A stretch of DNA of 64,000 nt, taken from positions 124,001 to 188,000 of the forward strand of contig JACPVS010000011.1 in assembly GCA_016197365.1 (NCBI GenBank). The letters are read 5' to 3'. The position numbers were made by a program, and so were the translations under genes. This DNA is from Mycolicibacterium cosmeticum (lineage in GTDB: Bacteria > Actinomycetota > Actinomycetes > Mycobacteriales > Mycobacteriaceae). Positions 20,613 through 29,130 of the stretch are shown one piece after another. The notes below the pieces were generated by a model. The model was given only the letters and a program-made list of their open reading frames with translations. It had not been told where the DNA came from and did no database searches. Each line of letters begins with the position of its first letter. Positions within the stretch are counted from its first letter, which is position 1.

Positions 20613-20637
20613 TTCCCGGTCGCTTCGCTCGCCCCGC
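20613..20637 (-). repeat. short GC-rich dispersed repeat core
   Basis: On the minus strand this stretch reads GCGGGGCGAGCGAAGCGACC followed by GGGAA. It closely matches the core of the 30-bp tandem repeat at 31004-31134 (GGGGCGAGCGCAGCGACGGG), differing at about three positions. It lies in the gap between ttfA and clpB. It looks like one copy of a small dispersed intergenic repeat. Confidence 0.5.
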
Positions 20638-20646
20638 AATCCCAGC

Positions 20647-20693
20647 GGCCACTTGTTGCACATGCTTCTCTCGAATCCGTGCAACAAGTGGCC
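20647..20693 (-). terminator. 15-bp perfect inverted repeat after clpB
   Basis: The arms GGCCACTTGTTGCAC (20647-20661) and their exact complement (20679-20693) flank a 17-base spacer. It starts 9 bases after the clpB stop on the minus strand, so it most likely ends or stabilises the clpB transcript. The long loop and absence of a T-run are unusual, and a protein-binding palindrome for the ttfA promoter is an alternative. Confidence 0.6.
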
Positions 20694-20701
20694 AGTCGGG
20701 A

Positions 20702-23248
20702 TCAACCGAGGACGAGTGCCTCGCCGTCGGCGCTGAGATTGACCGGCACCACATCACCGTCGTGCACCTCGCCGGCCAGCAACAACTTGGCCAACTGGTC
20801 GCCGATGGCCTGCTGGATCAGCCTGCGCAGCGGACGGGCACCGTAGAGCGGGTCGAACCCTCGCTCGGCCAGCCACTGTTTGGCAGGCAGCGACACCACG
20901 AGGGTGAGGCGGCGCTGAGCCAGTCGCTTCTGCAGCTGAGCCAGCTGGATGTCGACGATCGACACCAGTTCGTCGGGCTGCAGCGGATCGAAGACGATCA
21001 CGTCGTCGAGCCGGTTGATGAACTCGGGCTTGAACGCCGAACGCACCGCCGCCATGACCTGCTCCTCGGTGCCACCGGCGCCGAGGTTGCTCGTCAGGAT
21101 CAGGATGGTGTTCCGGAAGTCGACCGTGCGGCCCTGACCGTCGGTCAGCCGGCCCTCGTCGAGCACCGCGAGCAGCACATCGAACACGTCCGGGTGGGCC
21201 TTCTCCACCTCGTCGAACAGCACCACCGAATACGGCCGCCTGCGGACCGCCTCGGTCAGCTGACCACCCTGGTCGTAACCGATGTAACCGGGAGGCGCAC
21301 CGACCAGCCGAGCCACCGAGTGCTTCTCGCCGTACTCGCTCATGTCGATGCGGATCATGGCCCGCTCGTCGTCGAACAGGAATTCCGCCAGCGCCTTGGC
21401 CAGCTCGGTCTTACCCACACCCGTCGGGCCGAGGAACATGAACGATCCGGTCGGCCGGTTGGGGTCGGCCACACCGGCGCGGGTTCGGCGCACCGCATCG
21501 GAGACAGCGGCCACGGCCTTGCGCTGCCCGACGACGCGCTTGCCCAGCTCCTCCTCCATCCGCAGCAGCTTGGCGGTCTCGCCTTCGAGCATCCGGCCGG
21601 CCGGAATACCGGTCCATGCGGACACCACGTCGGCGATGTCGTCGGGGCCGACCTCCTCCTTGAGCATCACATTCTCGCGGGCCTCGGCGACCGGCAGCGC
21701 GGCGTCGAGCTTCTTCTCGATCTCCGGGATGCGCCCGTAGCGCAGCTCGGCGGCCTTGGCCAGGTCACCGTCGCGCTCGGCGCGGTCGGCCTCGCCGCGC
21801 AGCCGGTCCAGCTGTTCGGTGAAGTCGCGGACGATGTCGATGGCGCCCTTCTCGTTCTGCCACCGGGTGGTGAGCTCGGAGAGCTGTTCCTTCTTGTCGG
21901 CCAGTTCGGCGCGCAGCTTCTCCAGGCGATCCTTCGAGGCATCGTCTGATTCCTTGGCCAGCGCCATCTCCTCGATCTCGAGACGACGGACCAGCCGCTC
22001 GACCTCGTCGATCTCGACGGGCCGGGAGTCGATCTCCATGCGCAGCCGGGACGCGGCCTCGTCGACCAGGTCGATGGCCTTGTCGGGCAGGAACCGCGAC
22101 GTGATGTAGCGGTCGCTCAATGTCGCCGCCGCGACCAGCGCGGAGTCGGTGATGCGCACACCGTGGTGCACCTCGTAGCGGTCCTTGAGCCCCCGCAGGA
22201 TGCCGACGGTGTCGTCGACCGACGGCTCACCGACCAGCACCTGCTGGAAGCGGCGCTCCAGGGCGGCGTCCTTCTCGATGTACTTGCGGTACTCGTCGAG
22301 GGTGGTCGCACCGACCAGCCGCAGCTCGCCGCGGGCCAGCATCGGTTTGATCATGTTGCCCGCGTCCATCGCCGACTCTCCGGTGGCACCGGCGCCGACG
22401 ATGGTGTGCAGCTCGTCGATGAATGTGATGACCTGACCGGCCGAGTTCTTGATGTCGTCGAGGACGGACTTCAGCCGTTCCTCGAACTCACCGCGGTACT
22501 TGGCCCCAGCCACCATGGCGCCCAGGTCCAGGGACACCAGCGTCTTGTCGCGCAGGCTCTCCGGTACGTCGCCGGCGATGATCCGCTGGGCCAGGCCCTC
22601 GACGATCGCCGTCTTGCCGACGCCGGGTTCGCCGATGAGCACCGGGTTGTTCTTGGTACGACGGCTCAGCACCTGCACGACGCGACGAATCTCGTTGTCG
22701 CGGCCGATGACCGGGTCGAGCTTGCCCTCGCGGGCGGCCGCGGTCAGGTCGGTGGAGTACTTCTCCAGCGCCTGGTAGGTGCCTTCCGGGTCCGGGCTCG
22801 TCACCCGCGCGCTGCCGCGGACCTTGGTGAACGCCTCACGCAGCGCCTGCGGGGACGCACCCGCGCCCGTCAACGCCTTCGCGACCTCGGACGTGCCGGT
22901 GGCCAGGCCGACGAGCAGGTGTTCGGTGGAGACGTATTCGTCGTCCATCTCGGTGGCCAGGTGCTGCGCGGTGGTGATCGCAGCGATGGCGTCCGGGGAC
23001 AGCTGCGGTTGCGAGCTGGACCCGCTGGCGCTGGGCAACCGGCCGACGAGACGCTCGGCCTCGGCGCGGATGGTTGCGGGCTCGACTCCGACCGCTTCCA
23101 GTAACGGCCCGGCGATGCCGTCGTTCTGGGTCAGCAGTGCCATCAACAGATGAGCGGGAGTGATCTGCGGGTTGCCTGCGGCGGTGGCCGCCTGCAGCGC
23201 CGAGGTCAGTGCCGCCTGGGTCTTCGTGGTCGGATTGAACGAGTCCAC
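20702..23248 (-). CDS. clpB: ATP-dependent disaggregase ClpB
   Basis: An 848-residue Hsp100 chaperone that, with DnaK, pulls proteins out of aggregates. It has the N-terminal Clp_N repeats (residues 1-145), a first AAA+ domain with Walker A GEPGVGKT near residue 205 and a coiled-coil middle domain (about 410-525; [20 protein letters not shown]). The second AAA+ domain has GPTGVGKTE near residue 605, an [21 protein letters not shown] segment and a C-terminal [12 protein letters not shown]. It is complete. Upstream it has both a HAIR operator and a SigH-type promoter, giving dual heat and oxidative-stress control. Confidence 0.98.
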   Translation of the reverse strand: MDSFNPTTKTQAALTSALQAATAAGNPQITPAHLLMALLTQNDGIAGPLLEAVGVEPATIRAEAERLVGRLPSASGSSSQPQLSPDAIAAITTAQHLATEMDDEYVSTEHLLVGLATGTSEVAKALTGAGASPQALREAFTKVRGSARVTSPDPEGTYQALEKYSTDLTAAAREGKLDPVIGRDNEIRRVVQVLSRRTKNNPVLIGEPGVGKTAIVEGLAQRIIAGDVPESLRDKTLVSLDLGAMVAGAKYRGEFEERLKSVLDDIKNSAGQVITFIDELHTIVGAGATGESAMDAGNMIKPMLARGELRLVGATTLDEYRKYIEKDAALERRFQQVLVGEPSVDDTVGILRGLKDRYEVHHGVRITDSALVAAATLSDRYITSRFLPDKAIDLVDEAASRLRMEIDSRPVEIDEVERLVRRLEIEEMALAKESDDASKDRLEKLRAELADKKEQLSELTTRWQNEKGAIDIVRDFTEQLDRLRGEADRAERDGDLAKAAELRYGRIPEIEKKLDAALPVAEARENVMLKEEVGPDDIADVVSAWTGIPAGRMLEGETAKLLRMEEELGKRVVGQRKAVAAVSDAVRRTRAGVADPNRPTGSFMFLGPTGVGKTELAKALAEFLFDDERAMIRIDMSEYGEKHSVARLVGAPPGYIGYDQGGQLTEAVRRRPYSVVLFDEVEKAHPDVFDVLLAVLDEGRLTDGQGRTVDFRNTILILTSNLGAGGTEEQVMAAVRSAFKPEFINRLDDVIVFDPLQPDELVSIVDIQLAQLQKRLAQRRLTLVVSLPAKQWLAERGFDPLYGARPLRRLIQQAIGDQLAKLLLAGEVHDGDVVPVNLSADGEALVLG

Positions 23249-23313
23249 GACACCTCTCCTTCTTGGGTTGCGCAGCCATCCACGGGCTGCAGAAAATGCT
23301 TGTCGCCTTAAAC

Positions 23314-23339
23314 AACGTCGTCAAGGTTGAGTCTGTTCC
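23314..23339 (-). promoter_or_regulatory. SigH-type promoter for clpB
   Basis: On the minus strand GGAAC (23339-23335) is followed by exactly 18 bases and GTTGTT (from 23316). This matches the mycobacterial SigH/SigE consensus GGAAC-N18-GTT. The -10 element is about 66 bases upstream of the clpB ATG. It overlaps the HAIR element. Confidence 0.7.
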
Positions 23340-23346
23340 GCTCAAC
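23326..23346 (-). promoter_or_regulatory. HAIR element (HspR operator) upstream of clpB
   Basis: GTTGAGT-N7-GCTCAAC, compared with the HAIR consensus CTTGAGT-N7-ACTCAAG: 12 of 14 positions match. The element lies over the -35 region of the SigH-type promoter, so HspR binding would block it. HspR is encoded in this window at 43956-44309. Confidence 0.8.
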
Positions 23347-23445
23347 TCTAGAAATTTTGCCAGATTTGTCCAGCGGTTCGCGATACCCGGGCCGCCGCGG
23401 CATCAATCACGGCATTTCCCGAGGTACCGGGCTAGCGTCGTGGTC

Positions 23446-24081
23446 ATGTCCGGCTACGGTGATTTCGAATTCGAGCGGAAGTTCGTCGTCCGCGAACTCC
23501 CCGCGCTCGCGGCATCGGACCCCACCCCGGCCCTGATCGTCCAGGCCTACCTGTTCGCGGCCGACGGGTACGCGGTGCGCATCCGGGTCCAGGGCCCGGC
23601 CCCCGCCGACTCCGACCGGACGGCCGGCGACCTGGTGGAGGCGCTCGGCGACGAATCGATCGGCACGATGACCGCCAAGGGCCCCGCGGCCGGCGGAACC
23701 CGCTACGAAGCCGAACGTGAACTGGACCCGATGGTCGCCGGGCAGATCGTGCGCCGCGCCGACCACGTCGTCGCCAAGATTCGCTACTCGGTCTGGCTGG
23801 GTGAGGACGGCTGGGTCATCGACCGGTTCCTCGGCGGCAACGCTCCCCTGGTGCTTGCCGAGGTCGAGCGCGGCGGACCCGTCGTCGATCTGGTGATCCC
23901 GGACTTCTGCGTGACCGAGGTATCCGAGGACGACCGTTTCCGTAACGAGTATCTGGCCCACCAACCGTTCGGCGGCTGGGCCGAGAGTTACCGGACCGAG
24001 CTCGGGATCAGCGGCCCGACATTCGTGGAAACGTTGGGCCACAACGAATTCGAGGGCACCAGGCCGCCCCGGCACGGCTGA
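23446..24081 (+). CDS. CYTH domain protein (triphosphate tunnel metalloenzyme family)
   Basis: 211 residues beginning MSGYGDFEFERKFVV. The EFERK stretch supplies the ExExK signature that binds triphosphate and metal in CYTH/TTM proteins. Further basic and acidic strands follow (YAVRIRVQG, TMTAKGPAAGGTRYEAERELD, KIRYSVWLGEDGWVIDRFLGGNAPLVLAEVE), as expected for the eight-stranded tunnel. Members hydrolyse inorganic triphosphate or thiamine triphosphate, or make cAMP; which one applies here is unknown. It is divergent from clpB and convergent with the glycosyltransferase-like gene. Confidence 0.85.
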   Translation: MSGYGDFEFERKFVVRELPALAASDPTPALIVQAYLFAADGYAVRIRVQGPAPADSDRTAGDLVEALGDESIGTMTAKGPAAGGTRYEAERELDPMVAGQIVRRADHVVAKIRYSVWLGEDGWVIDRFLGGNAPLVLAEVERGGPVVDLVIPDFCVTEVSEDDRFRNEYLAHQPFGGWAESYRTELGISGPTFVETLGHNEFEGTRPPRHG

Positions 24082-24084
24082 GGT

Positions 24085-25011
24085 TCAGCGGTTGAGTTGC
24101 GCTCGGTAGGAAACCAGATCGAACCGCGGCTTGTCGCCGGCCACCATCGCGTCCACCGTGCGCTGGAGGTACTTGTACGCGCTCTCGGCGAGCGCCACGG
24201 GGGCGCCCAACGCCAACCGCGGACCCCCTGCCGCCGGGGCGGGCGGGCCGGTGCCCGACCGGGCGGGAATGCCGTAGGTCTCCTGGATCTCCGGCGAGAG
24301 GGTTCGGGCGATGCCGCCCAGGGTGCCTCCCGAGTGATTCTCTCCGGTGTCCACATGATGGATGGCACCGCGAAACGGAAGTGGGGCAAGTGGATAGCCA
24401 TGTCGCTTGGCCCACTGCACCACCCTCATATGGGAGCCGATGATGGTCGCGAGGCGGTCGCCGAACACGTCGAGAACCGCGCCCTGATCCAGGGTGACCG
24501 AGGCGTCGTCCGGAACTGCGTATGCGCTGAACGGCAGGATGTAGGACGAGCCGCATTGAAGGTGAAACGCGCGCAAACTGCGGTAGACATCCCGTGCGCT
24601 CGAATAACGCCAGCCGCGCGATATGTACCACCCGGGCGAATCTGGATTACGGGCCGTGAACGCGACGACATCGCGATGCACGAAGTCATCGGCGTCGATG
24701 ATCATCACATAGTCAGGCTTGTGGTCGCGGGCGGCGATGAGTCCGATCCCGAGTTTGGTGCCCTTGTCCCACACGATGGCCTGATACGACGTGTCCGACC
24801 CGGGCCGGGCCGGCGCGGGAAAGTCCACCACCACCGACTTCACGCGGGCGGGCAGGGGAAACGACAGCGGCACGTTGCTGACGACGAAGACGAGATAGTC
24901 CTCCGACGTCTGGCGCGCGATCGAATCCAGCGTGCCTTTCAGCAGGCGTTCGTTTCTCGCGTAGTCCCGCGCATTATCCGGATGACGTAACGAGGTGATG
25001 AATGCCAGCAA
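24085..25011 (-). CDS. glycosyltransferase-like protein, copy 1 of a duplicated pair
   Basis: About 308 residues from a TTG start aligned with its paralogue at 25591-26505; an upstream TTG at 25023 is possible. The GT-A-like features are LAFITSLRHPDNARDYARNERLLKGTLDSIARQ, VVSNVPLSF, WDKGTKLGIGLIAARD and a DxD-type motif MIIDADDFVHRD. The HVDTGENHSGG segment is shared with the paralogue. The protein probably uses a nucleotide sugar, but the acceptor is unknown. No signal peptide is seen. The two copies are nearly colinear, and the upstream bases are also duplicated. Confidence 0.8.
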   Translation of the reverse strand: MLAFITSLRHPDNARDYARNERLLKGTLDSIARQTSEDYLVFVVSNVPLSFPLPARVKSVVVDFPAPARPGSDTSYQAIVWDKGTKLGIGLIAARDHKPDYVMIIDADDFVHRDVVAFTARNPDSPGWYISRGWRYSSARDVYRSLRAFHLQCGSSYILPFSAYAVPDDASVTLDQGAVLDVFGDRLATIIGSHMRVVQWAKRHGYPLAPLPFRGAIHHVDTGENHSGGTLGGIARTLSPEIQETYGIPARSGTGPPAPAAGGPRLALGAPVALAESAYKYLQRTVDAMVAGDKPRFDLVSYRAQLNR

Positions 25012-25038
25012 CGGACCCCCCAATCGCAGACTGTGAAA

Positions 25039-25068
25039 GTCGACGTCCCGAAACGGACTTTACAAGAC
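25039..25068 (-). repeat. duplicated promoter-region segment, copy 1
   Basis: 30 bases starting GTCGACG and ending AAGAC match 26524-26553 at 23 of 30 positions. Each copy lies 16-30 bases upstream of one of the paralogous [10 protein letters not shown] genes. On the minus strand the segment contains the -10-like region (TTGTAAAG here, TTATAGGG in copy 2). Confidence 0.5.
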
Positions 25069-25151
25069 GGCGCCAAGGGTGGCGATCTGAATTTCATGAA
25101 CATCTCGGGCATGAATCGGCCCGACGGCCGCTGATCGGCGACACTGGATGG

Positions 25152-25565
25152 ATGCGCACCACTACGTCGGCTCTTGGCGTGCTCGCCGCCGCGCTGCTCA
25201 TCGCCATCACCGGCTGCACCACTGTGACGCCAGGCGCCGCCGTCGCGCCGCCCGGCGTCACCGCCGAGCCCCAGTCCGACGAGGACCAGATCGCCGACGT
25301 CGTCGACCGATTCGAAACAGCCTGGAATGCAAGGAAATTCGGCGAACTGCGCGACCTGATGTGCGCCGAGATGCAGGACCAGAGCGAGTTCGACGAGGAC
25401 GGCCTGCGGGAGGCGCGGTCCAGTTCCGGCCGACTGGACCTCGAGATCACCGAACTTCAGGTCACCGGCGACAGCGCCGAGGCGATCATCGACAACGACG
25501 GGGAGGACCCCGACGACATCGCTTTCGTGCGTGAGGGCGACGAATGGAAATGGTGCGAGTTCTGA
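25152..25565 (+). CDS. small lipoprotein between duplicated glycosyltransferase-like genes
   Basis: 137 residues with a lipoprotein signal (SALGVLAAALLIAITGC; lipobox ITGC). The mature domain is acidic, with the pattern of a small NTF2/DUF4878-like fold: DQIADVVDRFETAWNARKFGELRDLMCAEM and EITELQVTGDSAEAIIDNDGEDPDDIAFVREGDEWKWCEF. It is transcribed opposite to both flanking paralogues. Function unknown. The extracytoplasmic part of the Rv0361-like protein at 10469 has a similar ending (EQWKICQNS). Confidence 0.78.
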   Translation: MRTTTSALGVLAAALLIAITGCTTVTPGAAVAPPGVTAEPQSDEDQIADVVDRFETAWNARKFGELRDLMCAEMQDQSEFDEDGLREARSSSGRLDLEITELQVTGDSAEAIIDNDGEDPDDIAFVREGDEWKWCEF

Positions 25566-25590
25566 GGAATGCGCGTTTCGAAAACCGCTG

Positions 25591-26505
25591 TCAGTGGTCC
25601 ACTTGCGCCCGCAACGGCGCCAGGTCGAATCGTGGCGAGTCGTCGGTGACCAATGAGTCCATCCGACGCTGCAGATAGTTGTAGGCGCCAGTCGCGAGCG
25701 CCAATGGGGTGCGCATGATTATTTGCGGGCTCATGGGATATGCGGTGTGCGGCCGAGAGGGAATGCCGTAGGTCTCGTGCATTTCCCGCGAAAGCGTCCT
25801 CGCGAAGCCGCCCAGCGTGCCTCCAGAGTGGTTCTCACCGGTGTCCACGTGGTGCACCGCACCTCGGAACGGCAGCGGGGTAAGTGGATAACCATGCCGC
25901 TTCGCCCATTTCGCCACCCGCATGTGGGACCCGAGGATTGTTGCCACAAGGTCACCGAAGATGTCGAAGACGGCCCCCTGACCGATGTCGACCGACGCAC
26001 CATCCGGCACCCCATACGCGGCGAAGGGCAGGATGTACGCGCTGCCGCACTGGAGGTTGAAGGCGCGAAGACTGCGGTAGACATTACGTGCACCCGAATA
26101 GCGCCAACCGCGAGATACGTACCACCCCGGTGCATCTGGCTGCCGAGCCGTGAACGCGACGATCTCGCGGTGAACGAAGTCATCAGCGTCGATGATCATC
26201 ACGTGGTCGGGCGCGTAATCACGGGCGGCGATGAGCCCGATCCCCATCTTCGTGCCCTTGTCCCAGACGAACGCCGGGTACGCCGCGTGTTCGCCACGGG
26301 GAGCCGGCGGTGGAAAGTCCACGACGACCGACGTGACGCGCTCGGGCAGCGGGAAGGACAACGGCACGTTGCTCACGACCACGACCAGGTAATCATCCGA
26401 CGTCTGGCCGGCGATCGAGGCGAGCGTGTCTTTGAGAAGCTGTTCGTTTCTGGCGTAGTCCTGTGCGTTGTCCGGATGGCGCAGCGACGTGATGAAAGCT
26501 AGCAA
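25591..26505 (-). CDS. glycosyltransferase-like protein, copy 2 of a duplicated pair
   Basis: 304 residues from a TTG start preceded by GGAGGTCCG. It is collinear with the protein at 24085-25011 over the full length: LAFITSLRHPDNAQDYARNEQLLKDTLASIAGQ, WDKGTKMGIGLIAARD, MIIDADDFVHRE, NLQCGSAYILPFAAYG and HHVDTGENHSGGTLGG. Divergence is spread evenly, with both DxD motifs intact, so both copies appear functional. The duplication was probably a tandem event later interrupted by, or enclosing, the lipoprotein gene. Acceptor and pathway are unknown. Confidence 0.8.
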   Translation of the reverse strand: MLAFITSLRHPDNAQDYARNEQLLKDTLASIAGQTSDDYLVVVVSNVPLSFPLPERVTSVVVDFPPPAPRGEHAAYPAFVWDKGTKMGIGLIAARDYAPDHVMIIDADDFVHREIVAFTARQPDAPGWYVSRGWRYSGARNVYRSLRAFNLQCGSAYILPFAAYGVPDGASVDIGQGAVFDIFGDLVATILGSHMRVAKWAKRHGYPLTPLPFRGAVHHVDTGENHSGGTLGGFARTLSREMHETYGIPSRPHTAYPMSPQIIMRTPLALATGAYNYLQRRMDSLVTDDSPRFDLAPLRAQVDH

Positions 26506-26523
26506 CGGACCTCCATCACCCCA

Positions 26524-26553
26524 GTCGACGACCCGGTTCGGACCCTATAAGAC
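26524..26553 (-). repeat. duplicated promoter-region segment, copy 2
   Basis: Partner of 25039-25068, 23 of 30 bases identical, located 19-48 bases upstream of the second paralogue start. The rest of the gap from 26506 to 26655 shows no gene or other recognisable element. Confidence 0.5.
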
Positions 26554-26655
26554 TTCGCTGGAATCGCGTCCGACTGTTTGGTGGACTACCCGCACGATGG
26601 GCTGGAGATCAGCTGAACGGACGACACCACGGGTCCGTCGGGGAACGGATCTGCC

Positions 26656-27603
26656 TCAGCTCGGGTAGTCCCAGAACTGCAACCAGGTGATGCTCGCGAA
26701 CACCGCCAACGTGACGGCATAGACGCCGACCACCACCGCGGCACCACGCAGACTGACTCTCCCGCTCTTTCCCTCCAGCGGATCCAGCCAGCGCCGCCAC
26801 CGCGCGACGGCGAACGGCATCAGCACCCACTGCAGCAGGGACACACTGGCCACCTCACTGAGCCACATGGCCAGCCAGGGCTCGGCACCGACCCGGTCCA
26901 GCACCGGGCCGACGAACCGCGTCAACAGCATCACCGTCGGGTACAGCACCATCAGCACGAGCATCGCCGTCTTCCAGCTGGGCGTCATCTCCGTCTCGCC
27001 GTTCTCGAACCGGACGGTGGTGCCCAACGGGGTGGTGTGCGAGAAGGTGGAGAAGTCGCCGTCCAGCGCCGAGCGCAGCGACGGCAGCGCATCCAGGCGT
27101 TGTTCCGATTTCAGCCAGCCGGACAGCAGCCGCTCGGTCCGGAACCGGATCAGCGTCATCCACTGTGTCCCGGCTCCCGGGGGGAAGACCACCGTGCCCT
27201 GGTATCCCGAGAACTGTGCGCTCGCCCCGGTCAGATCACCCTGCGCGGTCACGAAGTCGGCGTCGCGGCCCGCCGACACGCTGTGCCGGAACACCGCGAT
27301 TCCCGGCGGGGTGATCTGCCCGTCCACCACGACCAGATCGGTGGAGGCCTGGTGCACACCGCGCGCCCGCCCGTCGCTCAGCACGGCCGCGTGCGCGTCG
27401 CTGTCCAGCCAGGCGTGGAGCCGGCCCTCGGTGGTGAAGGTCGCGGAGACCGCCGGTTCCAGGCGCGGGTCGGTGTGCACCGACATCACCGCGTCGACGA
27501 ATCCGGGTGCGGCGCCGGCGGCGGCGAGCAGACCCGGGGCCCACTCGTCGAACGCCGCCCCCTCGGTGGGGCGGTGAAAAATGGTGACGACGATGGCACT
27601 CAT
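26656..27603 (-). CDS. ABM-domain plus membrane-helix protein, paralogue A
   Basis: 315 residues. Two ferredoxin-like ABM (antibiotic biosynthesis monooxygenase-type) repeats seem to occupy residues 1-200 (AIVVTIFHRPTEGAAFDEWAPGLLAAA; GIAVFRHSVSAGRDADFVTAQGDLTG). They are followed by three hydrophobic helices with MLVLMVLYPTVMLL and WLQFWDYPS. The protein at 32530-33501 has the same layout, including YPTV in the first helix. A good AGGAGG site precedes the ATG, 9 bases after the guanine deaminase stop, so it belongs to the purine operon. Function unknown. Confidence 0.75.
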   Translation of the reverse strand: MSAIVVTIFHRPTEGAAFDEWAPGLLAAAGAAPGFVDAVMSVHTDPRLEPAVSATFTTEGRLHAWLDSDAHAAVLSDGRARGVHQASTDLVVVDGQITPPGIAVFRHSVSAGRDADFVTAQGDLTGASAQFSGYQGTVVFPPGAGTQWMTLIRFRTERLLSGWLKSEQRLDALPSLRSALDGDFSTFSHTTPLGTTVRFENGETEMTPSWKTAMLVLMVLYPTVMLLTRFVGPVLDRVGAEPWLAMWLSEVASVSLLQWVLMPFAVARWRRWLDPLEGKSGRVSLRGAAVVVGVYAVTLAVFASITWLQFWDYPS

Positions 27604-27612
27604 GACATCCTC

Positions 27613-29016
27613 CTAAACCGGGTTCAGGCGCCGACCCTGGACGTAGACCTGGGCCACCGATGATTCGCGAAGGCCCATCAGCAAGGCGAAAAGCGTTTGA
27701 TCACGCGCCAAATCGGGCTCCGCGGAGCGCACCCCGTGAGTCAGCGCCGCGGCCAGCGCGGGAGTTCCGCCCGGGTCGACGACGACGAAGTCGGCCTCCT
27801 TGCCCACGTCGAAATTGCCGAATCGGCTCTCCATGTCCAGCGCTCTGGCCCCGCCGAGCGTGCCCAGGAACAGCATCTCGGCGGGATGCAGTGAAGTTCC
27901 TGCGGCACCGTCCTCTGAGATGTGCACCTTGAAGGCATCATCCAGCACCCGGGGAATCAGCCATTCGTCGCCGCCCCCGAAATCCGTTCCAGCGGAGAGG
28001 TTCACACCCGATGCCACGGTGCGCCGCCACGGCATGGTGCCCGAGCCGAGGAACAACTGCGACACCGGGCAGTGCGAGATGGAGGTTCCGGTCTCGGCCA
28101 TCCGGGCCAGTTCCTCGTCGGTGCAGTGCACGCCGTGCGCCAGAATGGTCCGCCGGCCCAACAGGCTCGAACCGCCCACCTCCGAACCCGGCAGGAACTT
28201 GCCGTCGTAGGTGTCCAGATACGAGTTCACCTGGTAGGTCGACTTCGTGACGTCGATCTCGCCGGTACCGGGACGGTTGTTCTCGTTCAGGTGAGTGTGT
28301 ACGTACACGCCTGCGGAGCGCACCGAATCATAGAGTTCGCCAAGGCTTTTCAGTGTCTCCGTGGTGACCGACAGGGAGAACCTCGGCACCACGGCGACGT
28401 GCAGCAATGCGGTGTCGACGTCGCCGGTGTCGGCGGCGTGCCATTTCTCGATCTCCGCGCGGGTCAGCCGGATGGCGTCGGCCTCCGAGGTCAGCAGCGG
28501 ACCCGCCGATTCCGGGCCGACGGTCTGGATGCCGCGCCCGCTGACGATCCGCAGCCCGCGCCGACGGGTCTCGGCGAACAGCGCGTCCTGCGCGTGCGGG
28601 AATGCCGAGCCGAACACCATGGCCGCGGTGGTGCCCGCGGCGATCCGCCGGTCGCAGAACTCGACGGCGGCCCTGGCCGCGAAGCCGGGATCGGCGAACC
28701 GCGACTCCGACGGGAAGATGCACTGGGTGAGCCACTCCAGCAGTTGCCCGCCGCCGTAGGAGTCACCGGCGTAGGTCTGCGGGAAGTGGATGTGGGTGTC
28801 GACGAATCCGGGCAGCAAATAACCGTGCCGGTGGTCGTGCACCTGGGAGGCCGCGTACTCGGACGGGATATCGGTTCTGCTGCCGCAGAAAGCGATCCGG
28901 CCACGGCCGTCGAGCACCAATGCCCCATCGGGGATCGACACCAGGGCGCCCGGCGCGTCGGAGATGACGGGACTGCCCGCGATGTGGAAGATGTGTCCGT
29001 AGTGGATGTGGCTCAC
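27613..29016 (-). CDS. guanine deaminase
   Basis: 467 residues from a GTG start (SHIHYGHIFHIAGSP). An amidohydrolase that converts guanine to xanthine with release of ammonia. Metal ligands are visible: PGFVDTHIHFPQ (HxH), HTHLNE, ILAHGVHC and the Asp in SAGTDFGGG. The DTHIHFPQTYAG segment is distinctive of guanine deaminase. Longer reading frame upstream lies antisense to the FAD-subunit gene and is discounted. It is divergent from the xanthine dehydrogenase genes that would use its product. Confidence 0.9.
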   Translation of the reverse strand: MSHIHYGHIFHIAGSPVISDAPGALVSIPDGALVLDGRGRIAFCGSRTDIPSEYAASQVHDHRHGYLLPGFVDTHIHFPQTYAGDSYGGGQLLEWLTQCIFPSESRFADPGFAARAAVEFCDRRIAAGTTAAMVFGSAFPHAQDALFAETRRRGLRIVSGRGIQTVGPESAGPLLTSEADAIRLTRAEIEKWHAADTGDVDTALLHVAVVPRFSLSVTTETLKSLGELYDSVRSAGVYVHTHLNENNRPGTGEIDVTKSTYQVNSYLDTYDGKFLPGSEVGGSSLLGRRTILAHGVHCTDEELARMAETGTSISHCPVSQLFLGSGTMPWRRTVASGVNLSAGTDFGGGDEWLIPRVLDDAFKVHISEDGAAGTSLHPAEMLFLGTLGGARALDMESRFGNFDVGKEADFVVVDPGGTPALAAALTHGVRSAEPDLARDQTLFALLMGLRESSVAQVYVQGRRLNPV

Positions 29017-29130
29017 GGACTCTAGGGGACCACGGACCCCGGCACATTGCCGAGCATGTAACCAAAACGTCCGTCCCACCCGCCAGAACGACATAGTCTC
29101 AGCACACCGCGGGGCCGTGAGGAGTACACC

